NCBI GenBank assembly: GCA_015207155.1
Contig: JADEXK010000030.1
Location: 1-64,000, forward strand
DNA: 64,000 nucleotides
Source of the DNA: Nostocales cyanobacterium LEGE 11386
GTDB taxonomy: Bacteria > Cyanobacteriota > Cyanobacteriia > Cyanobacteriales > Nostocaceae
Direction: 5' to 3'
Of the stretch, positions 34,240-43,737 are shown piece by piece. How positions within the stretch are numbered: position 1 is the first letter of the stretch; the number at the start of each line of letters is the position of its first letter. The notes below the pieces were generated by a model. It worked only from the letters and a program-made list of their open reading frames with translations, was not told where the DNA came from and searched no databases. The position numbers were made by a program, and so were the translations under genes.

Positions 34240-34500
34240 TTAAGCAATTGCCAAATCATAATGTAAAACTAAAATTTCATCTGCTCTCAAAGTAGCCATT
34301 GCATATTCACAGCCTTGGGTATCAGCAAATTCGACTAAATAATGATATTCTTCTTCTTGCTCATACACTTCTACAATTGTTCCCACTTGCCCACTAGGTA
34401 AGCTTTTTATAGAAGAATAATCTTCTTCTACTAGTTGTAATCTTTCAATGGGAATAGGCTTGAGGGTAGCAATAATATCCAAAAGTTTAACTTTTTTCAT
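34240..34500 (-). CDS. DUF4926 small protein
   Basis: An 86-aa acidic protein with the DUF4926 core GQVGTIVEVYEQEE...YLVEFADTQG...ATLRADEIL, likely a small SH3-like barrel. The start overlaps the end of the upstream DUF6883 gene by 14 bp. This tight pairing suggests the two act together, possibly as toxin/antitoxin or effector/immunity; that is inference. Confidence 0.7.
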   Translation of the reverse strand: MKKVKLLDIIATLKPIPIERLQLVEEDYSSIKSLPSGQVGTIVEVYEQEEEYHYLVEFADTQGCEYAMATLRADEILVLHYDLAIA

Positions 34501-34831
34501 TGAACTTCAGAAATGCAGTAATCAAACGTGGATAGGGATTTTTAGCAGTAATTTCCCAGATTGTCCGCAGCCTGATTCCGTCTGTATCAGGTACTATCCA
34601 ATCTACCTTAAACTGTTGACCAAATTGTGTAGTACTTTGCTGAACAACTTCACCTGCAACTGCTGCTGTTCGCACAAGTTCAAGCAAAACATCCGTGTTT
34701 TCCAGCGTGATTCCTAGAATCGACGCGAAAACTCTGGCTTTATGTTTTCCACTGGAATGTTCTGGGTTTAGACAATAGCCTATTAGCTTTTGCGTAGAAA
34801 TCTCTGCTTGCTCGCCGTTGGGTAATTTCAT
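34487..34831 (-). CDS. DUF6883 protein
   Basis: A 114-aa protein with LPNGEQAEISTQKLIGYCLNP, HSSGKHKARVF and VDWIVPDTDGIRLRTIWEI, matching the DUF6883 family as I remember it. GKHKARVF and the final WEI strand are the conserved parts. It overlaps the downstream DUF4926 ORF by 14 bp. Biochemical function is not known to me. The location beside a decayed HEPN/MNT pair points to an accessory island. Confidence 0.65.
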   Translation of the reverse strand: MKLPNGEQAEISTQKLIGYCLNPEHSSGKHKARVFASILGITLENTDVLLELVRTAAVAGEVVQQSTTQFGQQFKVDWIVPDTDGIRLRTIWEITAKNPYPRLITAFLKFNEKS

Positions 34832-34892
34832 CGTCTATGAAGATGCCCTAACAGACTTCAAATTTTATCATTGGCGGTTCGTTTATAAAAAA

Positions 34893-36365
34893 ATGCTCAA
34901 TCAAAACCAAACACCATTAATAGATGCTTTAAAAGCTTATACAACCCATGCTCACACTCCCTTTTACACACCAGGACATAAGCGGGGAAAAGGCATTCAT
35001 CAACCCTTGGCTGACTTACTGGGGACAAAAGTCTTTGATGCTGATTTAACCGAATTAGCCAATTTAGATAATTTATTTGCACCCCAAGGCGTAATTCAAC
35101 AAGCCCAACAACTAGCAGCCGCAGCATTTGGCGCCTCACAAACATGGTTTTTGGTTAATGGTTCTACCTGTGGGATTGAAGCGGCAATTCTAGCAACCTG
35201 TGGCACAGGCGATAAAATCATTCTGCCTCGGAATGTGCATTCATCAGCGATCGCGGGGTTAATTCTCTCTGGCGCCATACCTATTTTTCTCAATCCCGAA
35301 TATGACCCAGTTTTAGATATTGCCCACAGTATCACACCTGAATCTGTGCAAGCCGCACTACAAAAACATCCTGATGCGAAAGCAGTGTTCGTAGTTTATC
35401 CCACATATTATGGTGTTTGTGGAGATTTACAAGCGATCGCGCAAATTACCCATCAATATAATATCCCTTTACTTGTAGACGAAGCCCACGGCGCTCACTT
35501 TGCTTTTCATCCCCAACTACCCACCCCAGCATTAGCCGCAGGTGCAGATTTAACTATCCAGTCTAGCCACAAAGTACTAGGTGCAATGACACAGGCATCT
35601 ATGTTACATGTTCAAGGCCAGAGGATAGATATTGACCGTGTGAGTAAAGCTTTGCAACTCGTCCAGTCTACCAGTCCTAGTTATATACTGTTAGCTTCCC
35701 TAGATGCAGCACGTCAACAAATGGCGCTACATGGAAACGAGTTGATGTCACACACATTGCAACTGGCCGATGAAGCTAGAACGAGAATTAGCCAAATTCC
35801 TGGGTTATCGGTTTTGCAGGTGACATCACCCGGCTTTATGGCTTTAGACAAAACGCGGCTAACCGTTAATGTTTCTGGTTTAGGTATAACGGGATTTACC
35901 GCAGATGAAATTTTAGATGCACAACTGGGTGTTACGGCTGAATTTGCATCAATGCAACATCTGACTTTTATTATTAGTTTAGGCAATACCCCAGCCGATA
36001 TTGAGCAATTAGTGCAAGGTTTTATGAAATTGGGGAGTAGGGGGAATACTGGTAATTTGTTAACGAGAAACGAATGCATCGTCTGGGATGATCATCTGAG
36101 ACTTTCTCCCCGTGAAGCCTTTTTTGCTGATAGCGAAACTTTACCAGTGGAACAAACAAGCGATCGCATCTGTACAGAAATTGTTTGTCCCTACCCCCCA
36201 GGAATTCCTGTTTTAATGCCTGGAGAAGTGATTACTAAAGCAGCTTTAGAATATCTGCAACAAATTCAAGCCATAGGTGGATTTATTAGTGGTTGTACAG
36301 ATACCAGCCTGAAAACTTTAAAAGTGGTCAATTTTCTAAGTGCTGAGTGCCTTTCTAAGTGCTGA
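34893..36365 (+). CDS. Orn/Lys/Arg-type PLP-dependent decarboxylase
   Basis: A 490-aa fold-type I enzyme. The N-terminal TPFYTPGHKRGKG and GSTCGIEAAILA are family signatures. PLP-lysine K227 is in the SSHKVLGAMTQ motif, and DEAHGAHF is upstream. The C-terminal domain has CPYPPGIPVLMPGE. Likely product: agmatine, cadaverine or putrescine; substrate not determinable. The start is the ATG for MLNQNQTPL (34893); upstream in-frame codons lack family sequence and overlap the divergent DUF6883 gene. The last residues (LSAECLSKC) are encoded by an intergenic-type heptamer repeat, suggesting the original stop was lost. Confidence 0.85.
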   Translation: MLNQNQTPLIDALKAYTTHAHTPFYTPGHKRGKGIHQPLADLLGTKVFDADLTELANLDNLFAPQGVIQQAQQLAAAAFGASQTWFLVNGSTCGIEAAILATCGTGDKIILPRNVHSSAIAGLILSGAIPIFLNPEYDPVLDIAHSITPESVQAALQKHPDAKAVFVVYPTYYGVCGDLQAIAQITHQYNIPLLVDEAHGAHFAFHPQLPTPALAAGADLTIQSSHKVLGAMTQASMLHVQGQRIDIDRVSKALQLVQSTSPSYILLASLDAARQQMALHGNELMSHTLQLADEARTRISQIPGLSVLQVTSPGFMALDKTRLTVNVSGLGITGFTADEILDAQLGVTAEFASMQHLTFIISLGNTPADIEQLVQGFMKLGSRGNTGNLLTRNECIVWDDHLRLSPREAFFADSETLPVEQTSDRICTEIVCPYPPGIPVLMPGEVITKAALEYLQQIQAIGGFISGCTDTSLKTLKVVNFLSAECLSKC

Positions 36366-36460
36366 GTGCTGAGTGCTGAGTAAGGAATTATTATTTATCC
36401 CAATTCCCCATTCCCAATTCCCCATTCTCTATTCCCCATTCCCAATTCCCCATTCCTATA
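36338..36460 (+). repeat. Composite repeat: GTGCTGA heptamers, AT-linker, CATTCCC array
   Basis: GTGCTGA units run to 36382, then AAGGAATTATTATTTATCCC, then repeated CAATTCCCCATTCC units to about 36455. A near-identical composite in inverse orientation is at 50103-50203. Confidence 0.8.
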
Positions 36461-36463
36461 CTT

Positions 36464-39400
36464 TTACCAAAGTTGCACGGCTATGACTCCAGCGATCGCA
36501 CTGGCGACAAGGGAAGTCAGCGCTGTACCAAATAGCCACCAAGCAGCACTGGCTACGGCTTTTTTAGTTTCTTCAGCTTGCTTTTTAGCTTGTTCTTGGA
36601 TTGCTTGCAGGCGTTTTTGCGTTTCTTGTTGGATGCGTTCGGCTCTGTGCAACACACTATCTCGCGCTGCTTCTATTTGGTTGATAATTCGGTTAGCATC
36701 CTCCTGGGAAATATCTTCACGAGAACTGAGGATAGCAACTAAGGTATCACGGTCAAATTGACTTAGGCGATCGCGCAACGCCTCAAATCCGGCTTGTGGA
36801 TCATCAAACAATTTGGCAAAGTCTTGCTGAATCCCTTCATAGTTCAGTTCTGGACGAGCCAAGGAGTTGAGGTAATCGCGAATTCTGGCAAAAATTCCAT
36901 CAATCACGGATTGTACCCTTTGCTGAACCTGCTGCAATTGGTTCACAACTGAATCACGCGCCGACTCGATTTGATCGACAATGCGATTAGCTTCTGCTTC
37001 GGAAATATCCTCTCTTTGGGATAATAGCGCCACAATTGTGGAACGGTCGAATTTTGCCACGCGATCGCCTAAATTTCCCAGTCCCACTTGCGGATCTCGC
37101 AGCAGCAATTGCACATCACGTTTGATGCTTTCTGGATTAAGTTCTTCTTTATCGGTTTGACGCAAGTAATTTTCCAGATTGGCTTCAAAGTCTGTGACTC
37201 TTTGAGCAGTCCGGTTGGCGAAACGTCGTGGCGCTCTGACGATACTTTGAATGGCTGCTTGTACCCGATCAATGATCTGATTAATTTGCTCTTCGCTCAA
37301 GTCTTGCCGTTGGTTGAGCAGTTTCACCAATGTATCACGGTCAAAATGGGATAGGCGATCGCGGAATGCTAAAGCACCCATTCGCGGATCAGCTAGTAAT
37401 GTTTCTAAATCTCGTCTGATACCTTCTGGGTTGAGTTCTTCTAAGTTAGTATGGCGGAGATATTCAGCCAGTGCAGTTTTAGTTTGCTCATACTGATCTG
37501 CTATTGTTTGCGGTGCTTGCAAGATACTATCTCTGACGGCTTCCAATTGATTGAGAATTTGGTTTACCTGTTCTTCACTCAAATCTTGCCGTTGAGTGAG
37601 CAATTTCACAATGGTATCGCGGTCAAAATGAGATAGGCGATCGCGTAGTAAACTAATTCCTACAGTTGGCTCTTCTAGTAAAGCTTTAAAATCACGCCTA
37701 ATACCTTCAGGATTCAATTCTTCTTTATTGGTATTTCGCAAATAATCTTCGATTCTTTGCCACAATTGATTGGCTGTTGCTGTTGCTTGTTCTTGGCGTT
37801 CCCTCAATTGATTCAAGACGCGTTCGCAGATATTTTCTAGTTGACTAACAATATTATTAGCCTCTTCTTCAGTGAGGTCTTGACGATGCAAGAGTATCTG
37901 CACAAAAGCATCACGATCAAATTCTTGTAAGCGAATACTTAAATCAGCAAAATCGGTTGCTGATTCTGTTAACAAAGTACTGAAATCTTGTTCAATAGCT
38001 TCTGGTTTCAGTTCTACTTTACTTGTAGAACGCAAATAATTTTCGATGCGGAAACGAAGTTCTTGTCCTTTTTCTCGTACTTCTGCCTGTTGGACAATTT
38101 CTAAAACTTCCTGGCGAATGCTTTCCATCTGCTGGGAAATTTCTTTTACCCTGGCTTCGCTGATATCACCTCTTTGTGTCAGCAAGTTAGTAAAATATTC
38201 TTGATTGATTTGTGCTAATTCCCGACGTGTGGTTCCAGGATCTGCCTGTGGATCATATATCACTTCTGGAAATTCATCTTGAATTTTGATGCGGTTAAAA
38301 TGCCAAGGTAAAGAATTCAGAATATAGTCTTCTACATCCGCTTTAATAGTATTTTCGGATGGCTTTGGCAATCTTGCAGCTATTTTACTAGTAGTTTGCT
38401 CTCTGAGATTTTGCAACTGGTGTGTAATTTTCTCAACATCTATATCCTGGACTTTATTTCTTAGTTTTTGCAGTTGAGTTGTAATTTTTTCCACATCGAT
38501 ATCAGAGAGTTCGACCCGATCTAGTAATGCTGGTGCTGCACTCAAGCCATATCGAATACCTTGTTTGAGCAAACCATTTCTACCATTACCGTTTTCTCTG
38601 ACTCCAACTAGTTGCTGAAGTCGTTCACCCAAATCTTCCGATTTCAACTCTTCGGGAGTAGCAGATTTAAGTAAATTAATTACTTGCTCTGTAGGATTTT
38701 GACGAGCAATAGTTTGTTTCCAAGCATCTTCTAGTTGTTCTGCAATTTTATTGACATCTTGTTTTGATAAATTTGTTCGACTGCTAATTAAATCGATAAA
38801 TGTCTGACGATTAATGTTTTTTAGTAAGTCACTGTCAGTAATAGATTGTAAATCTACATCACTGAGTATCTTGTCAAATTGACTGCGAATTTCTGCTAAA
38901 TCCCAATTAGGTATTTGCAGAGAATTCAAAGAATTTTGTAACGTACTTCTCAAACCTTCAGTGTCTAAACCTGAAGTTAATTCGCGCCGGACTGCGGCTG
39001 TAATTTCCTCATCTGTAGAAACTGCCTGTTTTTTCCCTGCATTAGCACCAAATGTAGCAGTTGCAGTCCCCACTAGAGCTTGTAAACCAGCATTTGCAGT
39101 ACTGATAAAAGAGCTAACGAAGGAACCTACCGTTGAAGAACTCAACCAAACTACTAGTGAAAAGTAGGCAGACCAAATTACTACACCGATAATTGCGCCT
39201 AAAAGCGCACTTTCAATTAAGCTAAGTTTCACCGCTAGAAAACAAGCAATGAATAATGCAATACTAGCGGTTATTAATGCCCAAAATCCTACTTTAGTTT
39301 CAACTTTACGAATTGTCCTACCCCAAGTTTCCGATTCAGAATTAGCAGATGAATCAGTTCCCCAAGATGAAATTCCTACAGCAACTGAAAAGTTTGTCAA

Positions 39401-39577
39401 TAGAAATTGGAAAGCAAAAGCCATTAAAGTACCAGCCAATAGTGCCACAATAAATTTAGGCCCAGAAAAGACGACTGATACTTGTTCTGGAGTAAGCATT
39501 TCTGGCGTTCCATTTATGAGTGCTATCCCTATAGATAGCTCAATCCAATTAAACATAGTTTCAACAGCTTGAAACAT
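36464..39577 (-). CDS. Large membrane protein with ~96-aa helical repeats, unrecognised
   Basis: A 1037-aa protein. Three membrane segments lie near the N-terminus (about 40-62, 95-118, 123-145) and one at the extreme C-terminus (AAWWLFGTALTSLVASAIAG). Between them a soluble, highly charged helical region carries about six repeats of 90-100 residues; each has YLR.T...ELNPEGI.RD, then FDRDTLV.LL..R.DLSEE..N.I..Q.E..RDS. The repeat core resembles a 'DxxxLVxxLxxRtxLSxxEA' module seen in bacterial membrane proteins, but I cannot name the family. I choose the ATG for MFQAVETMF as start. Coiled-coil linkers join repeats. It diverges from the stress-protein cluster across a 500-bp spacer. Confidence 0.75.
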   Translation of the reverse strand: MFQAVETMFNWIELSIGIALINGTPEMLTPEQVSVVFSGPKFIVALLAGTLMAFAFQFLLTNFSVAVGISSWGTDSSANSESETWGRTIRKVETKVGFWALITASIALFIACFLAVKLSLIESALLGAIIGVVIWSAYFSLVVWLSSSTVGSFVSSFISTANAGLQALVGTATATFGANAGKKQAVSTDEEITAAVRRELTSGLDTEGLRSTLQNSLNSLQIPNWDLAEIRSQFDKILSDVDLQSITDSDLLKNINRQTFIDLISSRTNLSKQDVNKIAEQLEDAWKQTIARQNPTEQVINLLKSATPEELKSEDLGERLQQLVGVRENGNGRNGLLKQGIRYGLSAAPALLDRVELSDIDVEKITTQLQKLRNKVQDIDVEKITHQLQNLREQTTSKIAARLPKPSENTIKADVEDYILNSLPWHFNRIKIQDEFPEVIYDPQADPGTTRRELAQINQEYFTNLLTQRGDISEARVKEISQQMESIRQEVLEIVQQAEVREKGQELRFRIENYLRSTSKVELKPEAIEQDFSTLLTESATDFADLSIRLQEFDRDAFVQILLHRQDLTEEEANNIVSQLENICERVLNQLRERQEQATATANQLWQRIEDYLRNTNKEELNPEGIRRDFKALLEEPTVGISLLRDRLSHFDRDTIVKLLTQRQDLSEEQVNQILNQLEAVRDSILQAPQTIADQYEQTKTALAEYLRHTNLEELNPEGIRRDLETLLADPRMGALAFRDRLSHFDRDTLVKLLNQRQDLSEEQINQIIDRVQAAIQSIVRAPRRFANRTAQRVTDFEANLENYLRQTDKEELNPESIKRDVQLLLRDPQVGLGNLGDRVAKFDRSTIVALLSQREDISEAEANRIVDQIESARDSVVNQLQQVQQRVQSVIDGIFARIRDYLNSLARPELNYEGIQQDFAKLFDDPQAGFEALRDRLSQFDRDTLVAILSSREDISQEDANRIINQIEAARDSVLHRAERIQQETQKRLQAIQEQAKKQAEETKKAVASAAWWLFGTALTSLVASAIAGVIAVQLW

Positions 39578-40075
39578 AATATTTCCCCAATTGCACTCAA
39601 TTAAATCCATTTCTAGAGAAATTGGCTTATCTATCAGTTTAGATACTAATTACCTCTGGTTACACTTTCCTAGGTAATATATCTTTTTGTCAAAAGTCGT
39701 ATTTTGTCTATTGATTACTGCTAATTGCCGATTTAATACTGAAGATAGTATTGAGATAAAAAATAAATCAATAAATTATAACTTTCCAATAAATCATCTT
39801 GGATATTTTTATTTAAAAAATATTAAATTAAATTTTAGGTAGTTAAAAATCAAACCTAATTGGCAATAATCAATATTTAGTAAACCTCATAAAATATCTG
39901 TTTTTACGTAATTTAATAAATACACTTATGTCCAATGGCAGAGATTAAATTTATTCCGAGCGATTGATGAAAAAAATTTATAAAAGAAATATAAATTAAA
40001 TTGTTGATCTAAATATCAATAAATTAAAGATTGGCAGATTGGCAGCAAATCATTTTTTGATTAGGAGAAGAAAAC
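39578..40075. other. AT-rich divergent promoter region
   Basis: An approximately 500-bp, very AT-rich spacer between the repeat membrane protein and the stress-protein gene. No ORF, hairpin terminator or known operator recognised. AGGAGAAG at 40062-40069 is the ribosome-binding site of the plus-strand gene. Confidence 0.5.
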
Positions 40076-41326
40076 ATGGTTGTAGGCGTGCGTAGACGAG
40101 CTGTAGGTGTATTTTCTAATCGCGGTAATGTTGAACAAGCACTGCGTGAGTTAAATAATTCCGGCTTTTCCATGGATAGAGTTTCTGTCATCGCCAGAGA
40201 TGCAGATCGTCAAGATGATATTGCCGGTACCCAAGTCAAGGAACGCGTTGGAGATAAAGCCGACGAAGGTGCAGCAACCGGAGCTATTTCTGGCGGTGTT
40301 TTGGGTGGTGTAACTGGCTTATTAGTTGGTCTGGGAGCTATAGCAATTCCCGGAATTGGGCCAATCATGCTAGCTGGTGCAACAGCAACTACTCTAGCTA
40401 CCACTCTAGCTGGCGCTGGTATTGGTGCTGCTGCTGGTGGCTTAATAGGTGCCTTAATTGGTTTAGGAATTCCCGAAGAGCGAGCCAGAGTTTATAACCA
40501 GCGAGTTGAACGAGGACATTATTTGGTGATCATAGAAGGCACAGACGCCGAAATTGCTCAAGCTCAAGCAATTCTTAATCGCCACGGTATCGAAGAATTT
40601 GGCATTTATGACTACCCGCATGACGAATATGCAACGACTAACGTCGCTCATAGGGATAGAACTGCACAAATAACTCAAAGGGCAATTGGCGTATACTCTC
40701 GTTACCAAGATGCAGAAGCCGCACTGAGTGAACTGCGAGATGCTGGTTTTCCTATGAATCAAGTATCTTTCATTGCCAAAGATACAAATGGTCATCGTGT
40801 AGCTGGAGCAGATAGAAATCTCGGCACAGGTAATAAAGCAGACGAAACAGCAAAAGCTGGGGCCGCGACAGGGGGAGCTTTAGGTGGCTTAGGCGGCTTA
40901 TTAGTCGGTCTTGGTGCTTTAGCAATTCCTGGAGTAGGGCCTGTGATTGCAGGTGGTGCAGTCGCGACTGCATTAGCATCCACCATAACTGGTGGTGTGG
41001 TAGGTGCGGCGGCTGGCGGTTTAGTTGGTGCATTGGTTGGTTTAGGCATTCCCGAAGACCGAGCAAGAGTATATAGCGATCGCTTCCAAAGAGGCGACCA
41101 TTTAGTCATAATCGATGGGACACCAGATGAAATCCGCCGCGCTGAAGCCATTCTCAAACGTCGCGGTATTGAAGAATTTGCCATCTATGATGCTACTGAT
41201 ATAGACCGAGAACATCGTCCAGGATTGGATCAAGTCAGACATCAGACCACAAGAAATTACTCAGCAACAGGCGATCGCGAAGATCCTTCTGTAGTGATTA
41301 TTGACCGTCGGGATGAAAAAGTTTAA
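40076..41326 (+). CDS. Duplicated general-stress-type protein with glycine-zipper segments
   Basis: A 416-aa protein made of two homologous halves (about 5-185 and 195-375). Each half starts with an alpha/beta module like the general stress protein 17M/YflT family (RRAVGVFSNRGNVEQALREL; QRAIGVYSRYQDAEAALSEL). A glycine-rich hydrophobic region follows (GGVTGLLVGLGAIAIPGIGP), then GLGIPEERARVYNQR and GH/DHLVII. The Gly-zippers could insert in or bind membrane. Strong AGGAG ribosome-binding site. First plus-strand gene of a probable stress cluster. Confidence 0.8.
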   Translation: MVVGVRRRAVGVFSNRGNVEQALRELNNSGFSMDRVSVIARDADRQDDIAGTQVKERVGDKADEGAATGAISGGVLGGVTGLLVGLGAIAIPGIGPIMLAGATATTLATTLAGAGIGAAAGGLIGALIGLGIPEERARVYNQRVERGHYLVIIEGTDAEIAQAQAILNRHGIEEFGIYDYPHDEYATTNVAHRDRTAQITQRAIGVYSRYQDAEAALSELRDAGFPMNQVSFIAKDTNGHRVAGADRNLGTGNKADETAKAGAATGGALGGLGGLLVGLGALAIPGVGPVIAGGAVATALASTITGGVVGAAAGGLVGALVGLGIPEDRARVYSDRFQRGDHLVIIDGTPDEIRRAEAILKRRGIEEFAIYDATDIDREHRPGLDQVRHQTTRNYSATGDREDPSVVIIDRRDEKV

Positions 41327-41460
41327 CCCAAGTAATTTGGTGATTACACACAACAATTTCACTCGATTGTAGTAGCAACAAACAAAACTTGCTCTACCCT
41401 ACTTCTAAAAAACATCAACACATTCTCAAAATTTCAATTTACGAGCCAGAATTTAAACAT

Positions 41461-41922
41461 ATGCACAAGCTAACTCCCTTCTTAATTAGTTGCGTTTTAT
41501 TTTTTGGCGCTGCTGCTTGTAATGATACTGCGAGAACAGATAGTGCCGCTCCTGCACCTGGTGAAGTTCCAGAAGCACCAACCGCACAGACAAGACAAGA
41601 GTCTCTAGAAGAATCTCAAAGCGATGTCCGCAGAAGACAACTAGATGCTGATATTCGTGCTCGTGAAGAGCGAACAGCTGCTCTAGATCAAGCTCCTGGC
41701 GAAAGAACTCCAGAAGACCTGGCCAGTGAGGTGCGTTCTAAGTTAGAAGCCAACATACCTGATGGACTACTAACAGTTGAGGCAAATGATGAAGGTATAG
41801 TTACCGTATCAGGAACTGTGAATAATCAGGATCAATTATCTAAAATTGAACCTTTGGCACAGGAAATTTACGGAGTCAATGATGTAGTTGTCGATGCAGT
41901 TGTTGCTCCGCCACAAGGTTAA
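41461..41922 (+). CDS. BON-domain lipoprotein
   Basis: A 153-aa protein. The signal ends in a lipobox-like FGAAAC, so it is probably lipid-anchored at Cys21. A charged linker (QESLEESQSDVRRRQLDADIRA; about 50-85) follows, then a BON domain (LASEVRSKLEANIPDGLLTVEAND...GTVNNQDQLSKIEPLAQEIYGVNDVV). BON domains bind phospholipid or peptidoglycan and often respond to osmotic stress (OsmY-like). I use the start at MHKLTPF; the longer frame upstream has no signal. Confidence 0.8.
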   Translation: MHKLTPFLISCVLFFGAAACNDTARTDSAAPAPGEVPEAPTAQTRQESLEESQSDVRRRQLDADIRAREERTAALDQAPGERTPEDLASEVRSKLEANIPDGLLTVEANDEGIVTVSGTVNNQDQLSKIEPLAQEIYGVNDVVVDAVVAPPQG

Positions 41923-42089
41923 ATTCGTTGACCACAAAGCCCAGTAAGTGAAAAATTTTGGATTTTAGATTGAGTAAGTTAATCTAAAATCTCCAATCTA
42001 AAGTCCAAAATTAGACCAAAATCCAAATTATTTATATTTGATGAATTTGAAAATTCATTTAATGCTGTAGTTACCAAAACAAAAAAACT

Positions 42090-42557
42090 ATGGAAATTCA
42101 ACAACAGCAACTAGAAGCCGCCGATGTCATTTCACCAGAAGGTATCCTACCATCTGTAAGTGTCGAAACCGAAAACTTGCCTAAGCTACCTCCAGCTAAA
42201 GAACCCGAAGCTCAATGGCGTCGAGTTGTTAATCAAGTTTCTTACTTTTTAGAGCGGCTACCAGAATATTTAAGTGAGTTTTTGCAGAAAAATCAGCGAC
42301 CTCTGATTAACATTGCTTTAATTTTAACAACAGTTATTGCTGTCAAGATTGTACTAGCAGTACTGGATGCAATCAATGATATTCCCTTACTATCACCAAC
42401 TTTTGAATTGATTGGGATTGGTTACTTTACGTGGTTTAGTTTGCGTTATCTCATCAAAGCTGAAACTCGCCAAGAATTAACTGAAAATATTCGCTCGCTG
42501 AAACAACAAATAATGGATGACGAAGCACCCAGGTCAAATGATATTGTGTCTAGTTAA
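42090..42557 (+). CDS. CAAD-domain (CURT1-like) membrane protein
   Basis: A 155-aa protein. The soluble N-terminus (1-65) is followed by two membrane segments (about 68-92, INIALILTTVIAVKIVLAVL; about 105-123, LIGIGYFTWFSLRYL) and a C-terminal amphipathic helix (RQELTENIRSLKQQI). This is the CAAD architecture that anchors some cyanobacterial aminoacyl-tRNA synthetases to thylakoids and is related to membrane-curvature protein CURT1. Here it is a stand-alone version. Same strand as the stress genes. Confidence 0.8.
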   Translation: MEIQQQQLEAADVISPEGILPSVSVETENLPKLPPAKEPEAQWRRVVNQVSYFLERLPEYLSEFLQKNQRPLINIALILTTVIAVKIVLAVLDAINDIPLLSPTFELIGIGYFTWFSLRYLIKAETRQELTENIRSLKQQIMDDEAPRSNDIVSS

Positions 42558-42730
42558 AGACTGATCATTATCCTGAATTTTTACCTTACTCAGTGCTGAG
42601 TGCTGAGTCAAAAGAAGAAGGAAGGACTTTCGCATTCGTTACAAGCAACGCGAATGGTGGTCACTGGTTAGTTCTAACGTACCAAAAATTGGGAATAGTG
42701 CGTTGTCTATAAAAAAGTATTTGGAGTAAT

Positions 42731-42866
42731 TTAACGTGAATTCGATGAACCTCACCCCAACCCCTCGGTGACACCCAGAGGGTCAAAAATCAAGGTTTCA
42801 AAGCCTCTTCCTTCGCAGGGGAGAGGTTTGGAGAGGGGTTTTTGATATTTGTCGAACTCACGTTAA
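42731..42866 (-). repeat. MITE-like element, copy C (short form, inverted)
   Basis: TTAACGTGAATTCGATGAACC to GTCGAACTCACGTTAA, 136 bp, inverse orientation relative to copies A and D. It lacks the nested GC-rich insert, so it may represent the progenitor form. A short CTGAGTG array lies at 42591-42609. The rest of 42558-43146 shows nothing. Confidence 0.8.
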
Positions 42867-43146
42867 TTTAATTATATGTATGTACACCGTAGCCACTTTA
42901 GGGAGAGATTTGGAATTGGTAGGATCTCAACAAATATATTAGGTGATGAGAAATTGCGACTATACAAATGTAGATACTTATCACTAAAGCACATGCTCCG
43001 CTAACACGTAGTTTGCTACGTCTAAAGACAGAAAAAATCAAACGATTTTATTTAAATTACTTCTCAGGATAGTAGATTTATTATTTTCAACAGCATAATC
43101 TAGGTCACGAAGTTATTCTACAAATTCTTTAAAAAGGACATAACTT

Positions 43147-43551
43147 ATGACTAATAAAGCTAATAAAGCGATAGATTCATCTGAACGTGTAGATAAAGAT
43201 ACATATGATAGAGGAATAGTACCTGCCGAAACTGCTGCTCGAAGAGAGAGAGAAGGAGAAAACTACAAAACGACCCCCACAGAAGAAAAGCAGGAAAATG
43301 CATCTACCGATGACCAAACCGATGCAGAGAGCATAAACACTACTGACGGCTACACAGTAGACAAAGAAGGTTTATTAAACAACTACCCAGTTGAACCGGA
43401 AATGTACTATGAAGTACCAGGCGATGCGCGACAAGAAGCAGCAGAAGACACCGCAGAACGTGTTGAAGAACTTTTAGAAGTGAATCAGGATCAAGACGGT
43501 AAGTTGACAGAAAACCGTGACAGCAGGGGTAAAGGCCCAGGAAGAATTTAG
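43147..43551 (+). CDS. Acidic hydrophilic hypothetical protein
   Basis: A 134-aa protein, almost all polar (D, E, K, N, T, R), with no Cys and no hydrophobic core: KDTYDRGIVPAETAARRER, NNYPVEPEMYYEVPGDARQE, KGPGRI. Its composition resembles intrinsically disordered, desiccation- or stress-related proteins; no family recognised. A purine-rich AAAAAGGAC precedes the ATG. It closes the 36-43.5 kb stress cluster. Confidence 0.6.
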   Translation: MTNKANKAIDSSERVDKDTYDRGIVPAETAARREREGENYKTTPTEEKQENASTDDQTDAESINTTDGYTVDKEGLLNNYPVEPEMYYEVPGDARQEAAEDTAERVEELLEVNQDQDGKLTENRDSRGKGPGRI

Positions 43552-43636
43552 TTAGTCACCGCCACTGTCCAGAATTTTAATAAAACTCCATCCCTAACCC
43601 TTCTCTTGCTAACGCGGGAGAGGGGTTTTTTGACAT

Positions 43637-43735
43637 CCTCTCTCGCCTAAAGGCGTAGCACGTCCGTTTTGAGCCGTTCCGTTTGTCCTCCGGCGGCTTT
43701 TAATGTTAACTGCGGCGTTCACGTTGATAAATGGG
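43637..43735 (-). pseudogene. Possible relic of a tnpB 3' end
   Basis: One minus-strand frame reads FINVNAAVNIK then an RRRTNGTAQNGRATPLGE tail. NVNAAVNI resembles the terminal RuvC motif DxNAAxNI of TnpB, and GC-rich repeats follow as at many tnpB right ends. The catalytic Asp is Asn here and no upstream tnpB sequence remains. Confidence 0.3.
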
Positions 43736-43737
43736 AT

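Noticed and set aside
40770..41184. Long minus-strand frames (Pro/Leu-rich) opposite the stress-protein gene
   Set aside because: They mirror the Gly/Ala-rich coding strand and have no independent support.
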